DNA from: Amycolatopsis nigrescens CSC17Ta-90
GTDB lineage: Bacteria > Actinomycetota > Actinomycetes > Mycobacteriales > Pseudonocardiaceae
Assembly (NCBI RefSeq): GCF_000384315.1
Contig: NZ_ARVW01000001.1
Coordinates: forward strand, 6,076,157-6,140,156
Length of the DNA: 64,000 bases
Direction of reading: 5' to 3'
This document shows positions 1 through 10,282 of the stretch, piece after piece (the stretch's first letter is position 1; the number at the start of each line of letters is the position of its first letter). The position numbers and the translations under genes are program-made. The notes under the pieces are model-generated. The model ran no database searches. It was not told the DNA's origin and saw only the letters and a list, made by a program, of their open reading frames with translations.

Positions 1-480
1 GCGGATTTCGCTCTCGGGGTTCCAGTAGTCGAAGTCGGCGCGCGCGATCACGTACTCCGCGTTCGGGAAGGTCGGCCGCCACTCGCGGCCGGAGAGATAG
101 GTGTTCCAGCCGACGTGGTCGCCGTGCAGGTGCGTGCAGATCACCACGTCCACGTCCTCCGGCCGGACCGCCGCGGCGGCGAGCTCGTCCAGGAAGCCGG
201 TGTTGAGGTGGGCGAAGAACGGCATGTACGGCCGTTCCCTGCCGTTGCCGATGCCGGTGTCGATCAGGATCGTCCGGCCCTCGCTGCGGACCAGCCAGGT
301 CTGGATCATGGTGCGGACCTCGTCGGCGGCCGGCTCCAGGAACTCGGGGGCCAGCCAGTTCCGGTGCCGGTCCCAGTGCTCCATGGCCACGTCGGGAAAG
401 ATGAAGTCGCGCGGCAGTCCCGTCGAGGGCAGCTCGACCACGCGGGTGATGTCCACGTTTCCGAGGGTGATGGTTTCCAT
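1..480 (-). CDS. MBL-fold metallo-hydrolase (3' end cut by window edge)
   Basis: The visible 160 residues form the N-terminal part of a metallo-beta-lactamase-fold hydrolase. The zinc-ligand motif THLHGDH is complete (H117, H119, D121, H122), preceded by the usual strand and turn ILIDTGIGNG at about residue 71. The family includes lactonases, glyoxalase II-like esterases and quorum-quenching enzymes, and sequence alone does not fix the substrate. The start ATG (478-480) is the only one that fits the fold. The gene is divergent from the LuxR-family regulator, with 72 bp between the starts. That spacer holds a perfect 10-bp palindrome (526-535), so the regulator may control the hydrolase, which is inference. 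The C-terminus with the remaining metal ligands lies outside the window. Confidence 0.9.
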   Translation of the reverse strand, partial: METITLGNVDITRVVELPSTGLPRDFIFPDVAMEHWDRHRNWLAPEFLEPAADEVRTMIQTWLVRSEGRTILIDTGIGNGRERPYMPFFAHLNTGFLDELAAAAVRPEDVDVVICTHLHGDHVGWNTYLSGREWRPTFPNAEYVIARADFDYWNPESEIR

Positions 481-552
481 GGGCCCAGCCTCTTCGCGGG
501 GCGGCCGCGGCGGTATCGGTCGACTGACTGCAGTCGGGGATACCCTCGGCTG

Positions 553-3162
553 GTGACCATCGCCGGGCGGGACACCGAAAGCGCCGCTGTGCTCGGCCTG
601 AGCAGCGGCGTGCTGGTCGTGACGGGTGAGCCGGGCGTGGGCAAGAGCACACTGCTCGAATTGGCGGCCGGGGCGCACCGGGGCCGGGTGCTCCGGATGA
701 CCGGGAGTTCGAGCGAGCTGAACCTGCCGTTCGCCGGGCTGCACCACCTGCTGCGGCCGGTGCTCGATGAAACGGCCGGATTGCCGGAGCGGCAGCGTTC
801 GGCGCTGCTCAGCGCCATCGGACTGGAGGACGCCGGCGCACCCGACCGGATGCTGATCGGCGTCGCGCTGCTCTCCCTGCTGTCCGACCTCGCCCAGGTT
901 TCGCCGGTGCTGGTGGTCGCCGACGACCTGCAGTGGATCGACCCAGGTTCGCTGGAGGTGCTCGCCTTCGCCGCCAGGCGGATCGACGACGAACCCCTCG
1001 CCGTGCTCGCCGGGACAAGGGACACGGCCGGGTTCGCCGGCCTTCCGGCGCTCACGCTGCGACCGCTCGACGCGCGCGCTTCCGGTCTCCTGCTGGACCG
1101 GCAGCCGAACCCGCCGACCGGCCGTCGCCGGCTCCGCATCCTCGACCAGGCCGCCGGAAACCCGCTGGCGCTGGTCGAGCTGGCCAGGGCGGACTGCGCC
1201 GACGAAGACCTGCTGCCGCTGACCGACCGGCTGACGCGGGTGTTCGCCGCCGACCTGGAAGCCCTGCCCGAAGCCACCCGTTACGCGCTGCTGCTGGTGG
1301 CGGCGGACGAGAATGCCTCGCTGGCAGCGCAGGCCGAGGCGCTGGCGCCCGCCGAGACCGCCGGCCTGCTCCGGATCGCCGGCGGGCGCGCCCGGTTTCG
1401 GCATCCGCTGGTCCGGTCTGCGATCTACCATTCCGCGCCGCTGGCCTTACGGCGACGGGCGCACCGTGCGCTCGCCGAGTCGCTCGACGACGAACCCGAC
1501 CGGCGTGCCTGGCATCTGGCGGCCGCCGCCGACGGGCCGGACGAGCGGATCGCCGCCGCGCTGGAGGAAACCGCGGCCGGTGCCGGTGCCCGCGGCGGGC
1601 ACGCGGCCGCGGCCGCCGCGCTGGAACGCGCGGCCGAGCTGAGCCCGCGGCGGCAGGACCGCGCGCGCCGCCTGGTGACCGCGGCCGGGGCGGCGGTCTA
1701 CACCGGGCAGCCGCACTGGGTGGAGCAGCTCGCCGCGAAGGCCGCCGCGATCACCGACGATCCGGCGCTGGCGGCCGAGGCGTCGCTGCGGGTCGGGCAG
1801 GTGCTCACGCTGACCGCCGAGCACGGCACCGCGCTGTCCTCGCTGATGCGGGCGGCCGAAGAGCCGGCGCTGGCGCGGATTGCGATGGCGTCGGCGGCGG
1901 TAGCCGGTTTCTACTCTGGTGAGGAGACAGACCGGCTCGCCGTCCGTGCGCGTGCTGACGGCGACCCGTGGACGCTGGCGGTGACCGATCCGAACAAGCG
2001 CCGGGCGGAACTCGCGGCCACGCTGCCGTCGCTGGTCGAACAGGCCGGGATGGATCCGGGGCCGCTCCTCTCGCTCGGCGCGATGGCCTGGCTGCTCGAC
2101 GAAACCGCGCTGGCGGTGCGGATCTTCGACGACGCCCTGCACCGCTGGCGGATGCGCGGCGCGCTGCCGACCGGGCTGGGCTGCTCGGCCGGCTGGGCGT
2201 ACCTGGACCACGGGCTCTGGGCACAGGCTCGGCTGGCCGCCACCGGCAGCACCGCGACCACCGCCGCCGGTGCCGGGCTCGCCCACGTCGACGCCGCCGG
2301 CCGGTCGCTCGAAGCGGCCGCACTCGCACTCGCCGGGGACACCGCCGAAGCCCGTGCCACCGCCGTCGCCGGACTGTCCCTTGTGGACCCCGACTGCAGT
2401 CGCGCGGTGGCCGCCCGGCTCCGGTGGGCGCTGGGCATGGCCGCCGTCGCCGACGGTGACCAGGTGAGCGCCTACGAACAGTTCCGCCTGCTGTTCACCG
2501 CGGCGGGCGACCCGTGCCACTACGCGTGCTCGGATGCCGGGCTGGCCGAGCTCGCGGCGGCGGCCGTGCGGACCGGTCATGACGCCGAGGCCGCGGAAAT
2601 CGTGGAGCGCGCCGCCGAACGCCTCGGGGAGGACCTCTCACCCCGGATGCGAGCCCGGCTGCACCGCGCGCGGGCCCTGCTCGCCCCGGAGGCCGCCGAG
2701 CCGCACTTCGAGGCGGCACTGGCCGACGCCGCCGGCGGGCAATGGCCCTTCGAGCGGGCGCAGCTTCTGCTGGACTACGCGGAATGGCTGCGGCGCCGTC
2801 GCCGGATCGCGGACGCCCGCCCGAAACTGCTCGCCGCGATGGAGATCTTCCGCCGCCTCGGCGCCCGCCCGTGGATCGAGCGCACCCAGGGCGAACTGCG
2901 GGCCGCCGGGGTCGACGCCGAACCCGCCGCGCCGTCCCTGACCTCACTGACCTCCCTAACCTCACTGACCTCACTGACCTCACTGACCCCGCAACAGCAG
3001 CAGATCATCCGGCTGGCCGCGCAGGGGCTGAGCAACCGCGAGATCGGTGAACGGCTCTTCCTCTCGCCGCGGACCGTCGGCTCGCACCTCTACCGCAGCT
3101 TCCCCAAACTCGGCGTCACCACCCGGACGCAGCTGCGCGACCTGGTCGACGCGTCCTGCTGA
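553..3162 (+). CDS. LuxR-family ATPase regulator (LAL type)
   Basis: This 869-aa protein has the layout of large ATP-binding LuxR regulators. A P-loop NTPase module is at the N-terminus (Walker A GEPGVGKST, residues 25-33; Walker B-like VVADDLQW near 118-126). A long alpha-helical TPR-like middle follows, and a C-terminal LuxR helix-turn-helix occupies about 812-869 (LSNREIGERLFLSPRTVGSH). The frame is open further upstream, but GTG at 553 is chosen because the ATPase domain begins immediately and the upstream extension has no domain. A run of six Ser-Leu-Thr units (residues 795-812) links the TPR region to the HTH. It is divergent from an MBL-fold hydrolase, a likely target. LAL proteins are usually activators of nearby or secondary-metabolic genes; the inducer cannot be read from sequence. 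Confidence 0.9.
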   Translation: MTIAGRDTESAAVLGLSSGVLVVTGEPGVGKSTLLELAAGAHRGRVLRMTGSSSELNLPFAGLHHLLRPVLDETAGLPERQRSALLSAIGLEDAGAPDRMLIGVALLSLLSDLAQVSPVLVVADDLQWIDPGSLEVLAFAARRIDDEPLAVLAGTRDTAGFAGLPALTLRPLDARASGLLLDRQPNPPTGRRRLRILDQAAGNPLALVELARADCADEDLLPLTDRLTRVFAADLEALPEATRYALLLVAADENASLAAQAEALAPAETAGLLRIAGGRARFRHPLVRSAIYHSAPLALRRRAHRALAESLDDEPDRRAWHLAAAADGPDERIAAALEETAAGAGARGGHAAAAAALERAAELSPRRQDRARRLVTAAGAAVYTGQPHWVEQLAAKAAAITDDPALAAEASLRVGQVLTLTAEHGTALSSLMRAAEEPALARIAMASAAVAGFYSGEETDRLAVRARADGDPWTLAVTDPNKRRAELAATLPSLVEQAGMDPGPLLSLGAMAWLLDETALAVRIFDDALHRWRMRGALPTGLGCSAGWAYLDHGLWAQARLAATGSTATTAAGAGLAHVDAAGRSLEAAALALAGDTAEARATAVAGLSLVDPDCSRAVAARLRWALGMAAVADGDQVSAYEQFRLLFTAAGDPCHYACSDAGLAELAAAAVRTGHDAEAAEIVERAAERLGEDLSPRMRARLHRARALLAPEAAEPHFEAALADAAGGQWPFERAQLLLDYAEWLRRRRRIADARPKLLAAMEIFRRLGARPWIERTQGELRAAGVDAEPAAPSLTSLTSLTSLTSLTSLTPQQQQIIRLAAQGLSNREIGERLFLSPRTVGSHLYRSFPKLGVTTRTQLRDLVDASC
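2935..2988 (+). repeat. 9-bp tandem repeat encoding (SLT)6
   Basis: Six units of the type TCA-CTG-ACC lie in frame between the helical domain and the DNA-binding domain of the LuxR-family regulator. Units 2 and 4-6 are identical and units 1 and 3 differ by silent changes (tcc, cta). Slippage would add or remove three residues without a frameshift. Confidence 0.9.
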
Positions 3163-3310
3163 CAACCGGCCCAAAGGACGCAGTTCACCGGGCATTCGGG
3201 CTAAGGCATCCGGCTGGATGGCGGATTGTCGGGCAGTAGCGGGCTGATTACGGTCGGTCTCAGTTGGCTTCATGCCAATTTCACATTCCCTGCAGAACGC
3301 GAGGCGCGTT

Positions 3311-4267
3311 ATGAAGCGAGCAGCATTCCGGCCGGGCGTCGTGCTGGCCGCGTTGAGCCTGGCCGCGGCGGCCTTCACCGCACCGGCATCAGCGGCACCG
3401 GCGGCGGCGTCGACCGGGACGGCGGTCCACCCCGCGGCTAACACTCCGGCGAAGGCCGGGTCGGCGACCGGTTTCTGGACCGCGGAGAACATGCGTTCCG
3501 CCATTCCGATGGAGCGGTTGCTCCAGCCCCGGCAGGTCCGACCCGCGGACGTGGCGCGCGGCGTGGCGTCGATCATCCCGCAGGTGCTCCCCACCTCCGG
3601 GGAGGCATGGGCCGGTGGCGGCAAGGTGGTCTCCACCGCCGGCCGGGTGTTCTTCACCTTCAACGGCCAGAAGGCGTCCTGCAGCGGTGACGCGGTCACC
3701 AGCGCCAACCGCAGCGTGGTGGTGACCGCCGGGCACTGCGTGAAGTACCAGGGCACCTGGCACACCGACTGGATCTTCGTGCCCGGCTACGACAACGGCA
3801 ACGCGCCGCACGGCGAGTGGGCCGCGAAGTCCACTTTGACCACGCCGCAGTGGGAAGCCAGCGAAGACATCAACTACGACGTCGGCGCCGCGGTCGTCGG
3901 CCAGGTGGACGGCAAGTCGCTGACCGACGTGGTGGGCAGCCAGGGCATCGCGTTCAACCAGGAGCGCAACCAGGACATGTACGCCTTCGGCTACCCGGCG
4001 GCCGACCCCTATGACGGCACGAAGCTGATCTACTGCAGCGGCACCACGTTCACCGACTTCCTGCTCTCGCAGGACCACGGCCTGTCCTGCGGGATGACCG
4101 GCGGCTCCTCCGGCGGCCCCTGGTTCCTGAACTTCGACGAGGCGACCGGCGCCGGGGTGCAGGCTTCGGTGAACAGCTTCGGCTACACCTTCCTGCCCGG
4201 TTTCATGTTCGGCCCCTACTTCGGTGCCGACGCCCAGGCGCTCTACGCCACCGCTCAGGCAGCCTGA
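3311..4267 (+). CDS. Secreted trypsin-like serine protease
   Basis: A 318-aa secreted endopeptidase. The N-terminus MKRAAFRPGVVLAALSLAAA continues to an AxA site (ASA, residues 26-28), a classical signal peptide. The catalytic triad is visible: H142 in VVTAGHC, D190 in NYDVGAAV and S267 in GGSSGGPW. The arrangement resembles glutamyl-endopeptidase/V8-like actinobacterial proteases. A stretch of about 100 residues before the protease core probably acts as a propeptide. An in-frame ATG at 3272 exists, but the start at 3311 puts the charged n-region directly before the hydrophobic core. The gene stands alone, between the LAL regulator and DAHP synthase, and ends at a strong palindrome. Specificity is not predictable from this view. 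Confidence 0.9.
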   Translation: MKRAAFRPGVVLAALSLAAAAFTAPASAAPAAASTGTAVHPAANTPAKAGSATGFWTAENMRSAIPMERLLQPRQVRPADVARGVASIIPQVLPTSGEAWAGGGKVVSTAGRVFFTFNGQKASCSGDAVTSANRSVVVTAGHCVKYQGTWHTDWIFVPGYDNGNAPHGEWAAKSTLTTPQWEASEDINYDVGAAVVGQVDGKSLTDVVGSQGIAFNQERNQDMYAFGYPAADPYDGTKLIYCSGTTFTDFLLSQDHGLSCGMTGGSSGGPWFLNFDEATGAGVQASVNSFGYTFLPGFMFGPYFGADAQALYATAQAA

Positions 4268-4272
4268 CCGGT

Positions 4273-5748
<1,476 letters not shown>

Positions 5749-5761
5749 CCCTCCTCGCTCT

Positions 5762-5818
5762 ATGCAGCGAAGGCCACCTTGCCTGCGTTCAACGCAGCGA
5801 AGGTGGCCTTCGCTGCAT
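5762..5818. terminator. 19-bp palindrome between convergent genes
   Basis: Arms 5762-5780 and 5800-5818 pair perfectly around a 19-nt loop. The loop contains a nested CTGCGTT/AACGCAG hairpin. The element lies between the DAHP synthase stop and the convergent acyltransferase stop, so it fits a bidirectional terminator. Left arm core and loop are identical to the copy at 23066-23120. Confidence 0.7.
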
Positions 5819-5853
5819 TGGAGGTGCTGCGTCGAGGGTAGGGCGGCGAAGGG

Positions 5854-7164
5854 TCAGGGGCAGCGTTCGAGCAGGGTGGCCAGCGACTTGAGCACGGCGT
5901 CGCGCAGGGAACCGGTGTCGGGCACCGCTTCCCCGTTCGCCTGGAGTCCGATGTGGACGGAGTCGCGGTAGGTGGCGGCGGCGATGCCGACCGCGTGCCG
6001 CGGCGCCAGCGGAACCATCGGGTACACCTCGCGAAGCCGCGCGCCGTCGAAGTCGAGCCGCACGTTCGGCAGCGGCACGCTGGTGATCACCGTGTCGAAG
6101 AGCAGCCCGGCGCCCTGCGCGGCGTACTTGGTGGCGAGCCGGTGGAAGGCGGGCGGCACCCGGTCGGCGAGCATCGGGATGGCGCCGGCACCAGGCCCGG
6201 CGGCCTTGTTGCGGTTCATCGAACGGCGGATTTCGCGCAGCCGCCGCACCGGGTCGTCGAGCTGGGTGGGCAGGTCGCACAGGTAACCGGAGAGCTGGTT
6301 GCCACCCCGCGCGCCGCCCCGGCCGCGGGTGCTGACCGGGACCAGCGCCCGCAGCGGCCTGCCGTCGGCGCGCTGGCCCCGGTTGATCATCCACTCCCGC
6401 AGTGCGCCGGAGAGCACCGCGAGCAGCACGTCGTTGCTGGTGCCGCCATACGCCTTGCGGATCCGGCGGAGGTCGCCGAGGTCGAGCCGGACGAAGCCCA
6501 CCCGCCTGCTTCCGGACAGCGGCGCGGAGATCGGCGAGCTGGGGTAGGGCCGGGTGGCCCGCAGCACCGCGGACGCGATGCCGGCGCTCTCGGTCACCCC
6601 GTCGCGCAGTACCGAGAGCAACGGGCGCGGGCTCGGTGCGGGTGCCGGCGAGGTGGCCGGGGTGACCGGGTTGGCCGCCATCCGGGTGACCGGGCAGTCG
6701 TCCAGCAGCCCGGCCGCCACCGAGAACGCGCCGGCCCCGTCGGTGAGCGCGTGGTGCAGTTTCAGCAGCAGCGCGAACTCGCCGCCGGGCAGCCCGGTGA
6801 CCAGGTGCACGTCCCACAGCGGGCCGGACATGTCCAGCGGCCGCTCGATCCACCGCGCGGCATACGCGGCCAGCGGATCCGGGTCGTAGAGCGAAGACAG
6901 TTCGTGCACGTGAATGTGCGCCGCCGGGTCGAACGCGGGGTCATCGGCCCAGTAAGCGCCACCGGGCGGGAGCAGCGCGGGGCGGGCGCGCAGCCGCAGC
7001 CGGGGAATGCGCGCGGCGCGTTCGGCGAGCAGGCCGGCCATCCGCGCCGGATCGACCGGGTGGTGCGGGGTGAAGGTGACCACCGCACCCATGTGCATCG
7101 GGTTGTGCTGTCCTTCCAGGCACAGAAACGCGACATCCAGCCCGCTGAGCTGGTTTTCGGCCAT
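5854..7164 (-). CDS. Wax ester synthase/diacylglycerol acyltransferase (WS/DGAT)
   Basis: A 436-aa acyltransferase that makes wax esters or triacylglycerol from acyl-CoA and an alcohol or diacylglycerol. The catalytic motif HHxxxDG is H137-H138-A-L-T-D142-G143. The N-terminus MAENQLSGLDVAFLCLEG and the later segment VPVSTRGRG fit the family, whose members run 430-480 aa. Actinomycetes carry many paralogues, so acceptor preference is open. A Shine-Dalgarno GAGGAGG precedes the ATG. The gene has its own upstream region of about 210 bp and is not obviously in an operon. It is convergent with DAHP synthase across a shared palindrome. Confidence 0.9.
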   Translation of the reverse strand: MAENQLSGLDVAFLCLEGQHNPMHMGAVVTFTPHHPVDPARMAGLLAERAARIPRLRLRARPALLPPGGAYWADDPAFDPAAHIHVHELSSLYDPDPLAAYAARWIERPLDMSGPLWDVHLVTGLPGGEFALLLKLHHALTDGAGAFSVAAGLLDDCPVTRMAANPVTPATSPAPAPSPRPLLSVLRDGVTESAGIASAVLRATRPYPSSPISAPLSGSRRVGFVRLDLGDLRRIRKAYGGTSNDVLLAVLSGALREWMINRGQRADGRPLRALVPVSTRGRGGARGGNQLSGYLCDLPTQLDDPVRRLREIRRSMNRNKAAGPGAGAIPMLADRVPPAFHRLATKYAAQGAGLLFDTVITSVPLPNVRLDFDGARLREVYPMVPLAPRHAVGIAAATYRDSVHIGLQANGEAVPDTGSLRDAVLKSLATLLERCP

Positions 7165-7373
7165 GATCGACCTCCTCGAGGCGTGTGAACGGGGCGACGC
7201 GGTTGGCTCGGGTCACTGGGGTGCCGAGTCGCCCTCCATTGGGCCGAGACTCGAAGGGTGCGCTCTTACTGCACCAGCCGCACATGACGAGCGGGTTTCG
7301 GCGACGCAAAGGTCGTCGTCAAGATATCGACAATGGTGCACTACCGATCCGCGCTCCACGATTGGGGGAACGG
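7165..7373. other. Intergenic region upstream of WS/DGAT
   Basis: This 209-bp stretch between two same-strand genes is locally poorer in GC around 7320-7350. It should hold the promoter of the acyltransferase gene. No convincing -35/-10 pair, RNA gene or palindrome was found. Confidence 0.4.
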
Positions 7374-8060
7374 TTAGCGCTGGTCCTGCCTCCGGAAGGT
7401 GGCGGACGTTCCGCCGGATGCGGACGACGTGTGGGTGACGACGGTGGTCCGCTGGTGTCCAGGGTGGACGGGCAGGTCCGGCCAGATCTCCAGTGCCTCC
7501 GCGGCGGCGGCCCTGATCGCGGCGCCGTCCACTTCGGTCCGGGTTTCGGGGATTTCCCTGGCGGTCCACCGCACCACGAGGGTGCACGGCCCGTCCGGCG
7601 GCAGCGGCCAGAGAAAGACGTTCTGGCGCAGGAAATGCTGGCTGCCCGAACTGCCCGAGGTGCGCAGCACGGGTTCCGCCGGAGGTTCCGTCGCCGGCCG
7701 GTTGAACAGGGCGGTGGTCCCGGTCGCGCGGTTTCCGTCGGCGAACTGCACCCCGAACCGGAACTCGTCCGACTCCGGCGCGCGGTCGTGCTCGAACATC
7801 TGCCGGCTTGGGCTGGTCATCGCGGCGTCCCTGGAGTGCAGCGTGAGCACGAACGTGGCCGCTTCCGGCCAGACCAGCACGCCGCGCAGTGCCACCACGG
7901 TGCGCTCGGCCCTGGCCAGCACCTTCGGCCAAGGCAGGATCGCGGGGACGAAGTGCAGTTCGGGCGCCTGGAACCAGTGCGGTCCGGACAGCGCGTATAG
8001 CTCAGCCGGTGGCACTGGCTCCGGCTCGGGTCGGGGCGGCTCGTCTTCGAAGAAGCTCAT
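7374..8060 (-). CDS. Conserved hypothetical protein downstream of kinase
   Basis: A 228-aa soluble protein without a signal peptide, membrane segment or motif that I recognise. It starts with an acidic/proline-rich tail (MSFFEDEPPRPEPEPVPPAE), then contains beta-rich stretches such as TFVLTLHSRD and FRFGVQFADGNRA, and ends in a low-complexity Ser/Thr tail. It begins 21 bp after the stop of the PASTA kinase on the same strand, so the two are probably co-transcribed. A role linked to that kinase, for instance as substrate, is inference. The Thr/Ser-rich C-terminus would offer phosphorylation sites. No function is assigned. Confidence 0.75.
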   Translation of the reverse strand: MSFFEDEPPRPEPEPVPPAELYALSGPHWFQAPELHFVPAILPWPKVLARAERTVVALRGVLVWPEAATFVLTLHSRDAAMTSPSRQMFEHDRAPESDEFRFGVQFADGNRATGTTALFNRPATEPPAEPVLRTSGSSGSQHFLRQNVFLWPLPPDGPCTLVVRWTAREIPETRTEVDGAAIRAAAAEALEIWPDLPVHPGHQRTTVVTHTSSASGGTSATFRRQDQR

Positions 8061-8081
8061 CGCGCACTCCGGTCCGCCGGT

Positions 8082-10148
8082 TTACGGGAAGGTATCCAGT
8101 TTCACGTTTTCGCCGCGCTTGACGCGTTTTCCGGCTTCGGGCTGCTGCCCGATCACGATGCCGAAACCGCCGTCGTCGTCATCGTCGCCACCGCCACCGC
8201 CGCCGTTACCCCGCCGGCCCTTCACGTCGGCCTGAAGCCCTGCCTCGGAAAGGATCCGCACGGCGTCCCCGATGGACCGGCCCACCACCGACGGCACCTC
8301 CACCGCTTCGGAGACCCACACCGTCACCCGCTTGTCGGCGCCACCGTCCACTGTGGCGCCGGCCGCCGGGTTGGTCCTGGTCACGCTGCCGGCCGGCACG
8401 CTGTCGGAGAACTCGGCACCGCCGTCCACCGGCTCGAACCCGGCCGCCCGCAGTGCCTTGAACGCGTCGTCCTTGCTCTTGCCGACCACGCCCGGCACCG
8501 GTTTCGGTGCCGGGCCCTTGGACAGCACGAGCAGTACCTGCGAGCCGATGTCCAGCTGGGTGCCCGGCGGCGGGTTGAGGCCGAGCACCGCGCCCGTGGG
8601 CACGGTGGGGTCGAACTTGTCGTCCTTGCCGTCCCGGCGCGCCGCCAGCTGGACCGCGCGCAGCTCGGACTCGGCCTGCTCGGGGCTGACCCCGGCGGCC
8701 ACGTTCGGCACCACCGGGCGGCCCAGCGACAGCACCACCACGACCTCTTCGTCGAGCAGCACCTCGGTGCCGTCGCCCGGCTCGGTGCGGATCACCGTGC
8801 CCGCCCGGACCGTGTTGTTGCGCTCCTTGGTGAACCGCGGTGCCAGCTGCGCGTCCCGCAGGATCTTTTCGGCCGCGATCTGGTCCCGTCCGGTCACCTG
8901 CGGCACCGCCACGTACCGGCCACCGCCGAACCACCACACCCCGGCGCCGATCAGGCCGCCGAGCAGCACCACCGCCGCGGCCAGCGCGATCCAGCGGGTG
9001 CGCCGCGACCGCGACGGCCCGGCGCCCGAGTCCACCGGCTGCGGGCTGGTCGGCGGGGTGTGCGGCGGCGGGGTACGCGGCGGCACCGGGGTCACCGGCG
9101 GCGCGCCCATGTTCAGCGCCATCGTGCCGCGCGGCCCCGCCTGCGGGCCCGACTGGCGGGCGGCCGCCGGAACGGCCGACAGCGGCGACGTGACCTCGAC
9201 CGCCGGCATCGCGGGCCTTGTCTTCTCGGCGTCCGGCTCCGGCTCGGTGCCGGTGTTCGGCACCGGCACGGCCACCGGCGCGACCCCGAGCGCGGCGCGC
9301 ACCTGGCGCAGCTCGTGCAGGAAGGCGCCGGCATCGGCGGGCCTGGCGGCCGGGTCCCGGCGGGTCGCGCGGAGCACCAGGTCGTCGAGTGCGGGCGGAA
9401 TACCCGGTTTCACCGTGCTCGGCGCGGGCACGTCGTCGTTCACATGCCGGTAGGCGACCGAGATCGCGGTGTCACCGGTGTACGGCGGGCCGCCGGTGAG
9501 CATCTCGTAGAGCAGGATGCCGGCCGAGTAGACGTCGCCGCGTTCGCTGGCCGCGCCGGTGGTGACCTGCTCCGGGGCCAGGTAGGCGACGGTGCCGAGG
9601 ATGATGCTGGAGCTGGTGGTGCCGGCGCTGGCCACCGCGCGCACCAGGCCGAAGTCGCCGACCTTGACCACCCCGCGGCCGGCGAACTCGCTGCCCCCGC
9701 GGCCGATCAGCACGTTCTCCGGCTTCACGTCCCGGTGCACCAGGCCGGCCTCGTGCGCGGCGGCCAGCGCGGACAGCACCGGATCGGCCACGCTCAGTGC
9801 CAGCGCCACGTCCAGCGCGCCATCGCTGGCGTCCAGCAGGTCGCGCAGGGTGCCGCCGTCGACCAGTTCCATCACCAGGAAGGCGTGGCCGTCCACGCCC
9901 TGGTCGTGCACGGCCACCACGTGCGGATGGTGCAGCTTGGCCGCCGACCTCGCCTCCCGCTCGAACCGTTCCACGAAGGAGCGATCGTCCGCGAACCGCG
10001 GGTCCATGATCTTGATGGCCACCGGACGGTCCAGCCGGGTGTCGACACCCCGGTACACCGAGGACATGCCCCCGCGCGCGAGCAGGCTGTCGACGCGATA
10101 ACGCCGGTCCAGCAGCGTGCCGACCAGGCCGGTGTCCGTGCTTGTCAC
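8082..10148 (-). CDS. Membrane Ser/Thr protein kinase with four PASTA repeats (PknL/PknB type)
   Basis: A 688-aa receptor kinase. The cytoplasmic kinase domain occupies about residues 15-290: glycine loop LLARGGMSSVYRG, ATP-binding K46, catalytic HRDVKPEN with D140, DFG at 165-167 and APEQ. A proline-rich linker and one membrane helix (about 384-405) precede four extracellular PASTA repeats to residue 688. PASTA domains usually bind muropeptides or lipid II and couple cell-wall state to phosphorylation. GTG at 10148 matches the kinase family N-terminus. The gene is divergent from an Rv2175c homologue, the same pairing as PknL-Rv2175c in mycobacteria, but mycobacterial PknL lacks PASTA repeats. 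The fourth repeat is interrupted by a Gly/Asp run (coded by 8170-8215) that probably forms an exposed loop. Confidence 0.93.
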   Translation of the reverse strand: MTSTDTGLVGTLLDRRYRVDSLLARGGMSSVYRGVDTRLDRPVAIKIMDPRFADDRSFVERFEREARSAAKLHHPHVVAVHDQGVDGHAFLVMELVDGGTLRDLLDASDGALDVALALSVADPVLSALAAAHEAGLVHRDVKPENVLIGRGGSEFAGRGVVKVGDFGLVRAVASAGTTSSSIILGTVAYLAPEQVTTGAASERGDVYSAGILLYEMLTGGPPYTGDTAISVAYRHVNDDVPAPSTVKPGIPPALDDLVLRATRRDPAARPADAGAFLHELRQVRAALGVAPVAVPVPNTGTEPEPDAEKTRPAMPAVEVTSPLSAVPAAARQSGPQAGPRGTMALNMGAPPVTPVPPRTPPPHTPPTSPQPVDSGAGPSRSRRTRWIALAAAVVLLGGLIGAGVWWFGGGRYVAVPQVTGRDQIAAEKILRDAQLAPRFTKERNNTVRAGTVIRTEPGDGTEVLLDEEVVVVLSLGRPVVPNVAAGVSPEQAESELRAVQLAARRDGKDDKFDPTVPTGAVLGLNPPPGTQLDIGSQVLLVLSKGPAPKPVPGVVGKSKDDAFKALRAAGFEPVDGGAEFSDSVPAGSVTRTNPAAGATVDGGADKRVTVWVSEAVEVPSVVGRSIGDAVRILSEAGLQADVKGRRGNGGGGGGDDDDDGGFGIVIGQQPEAGKRVKRGENVKLDTFP

Positions 10149-10282
10149 GTTTACCGATCGTACGGATCCCGGCGGCCGCGGTGGACGCGCCCCGGCCGGA
10201 AACCGCTTCCGCCATCCGGTCCCCATTACGCCATTGGTGCGATGTTGCTGCGGGTAAGCCGCGATGTGGCACAGTGTCAGCT

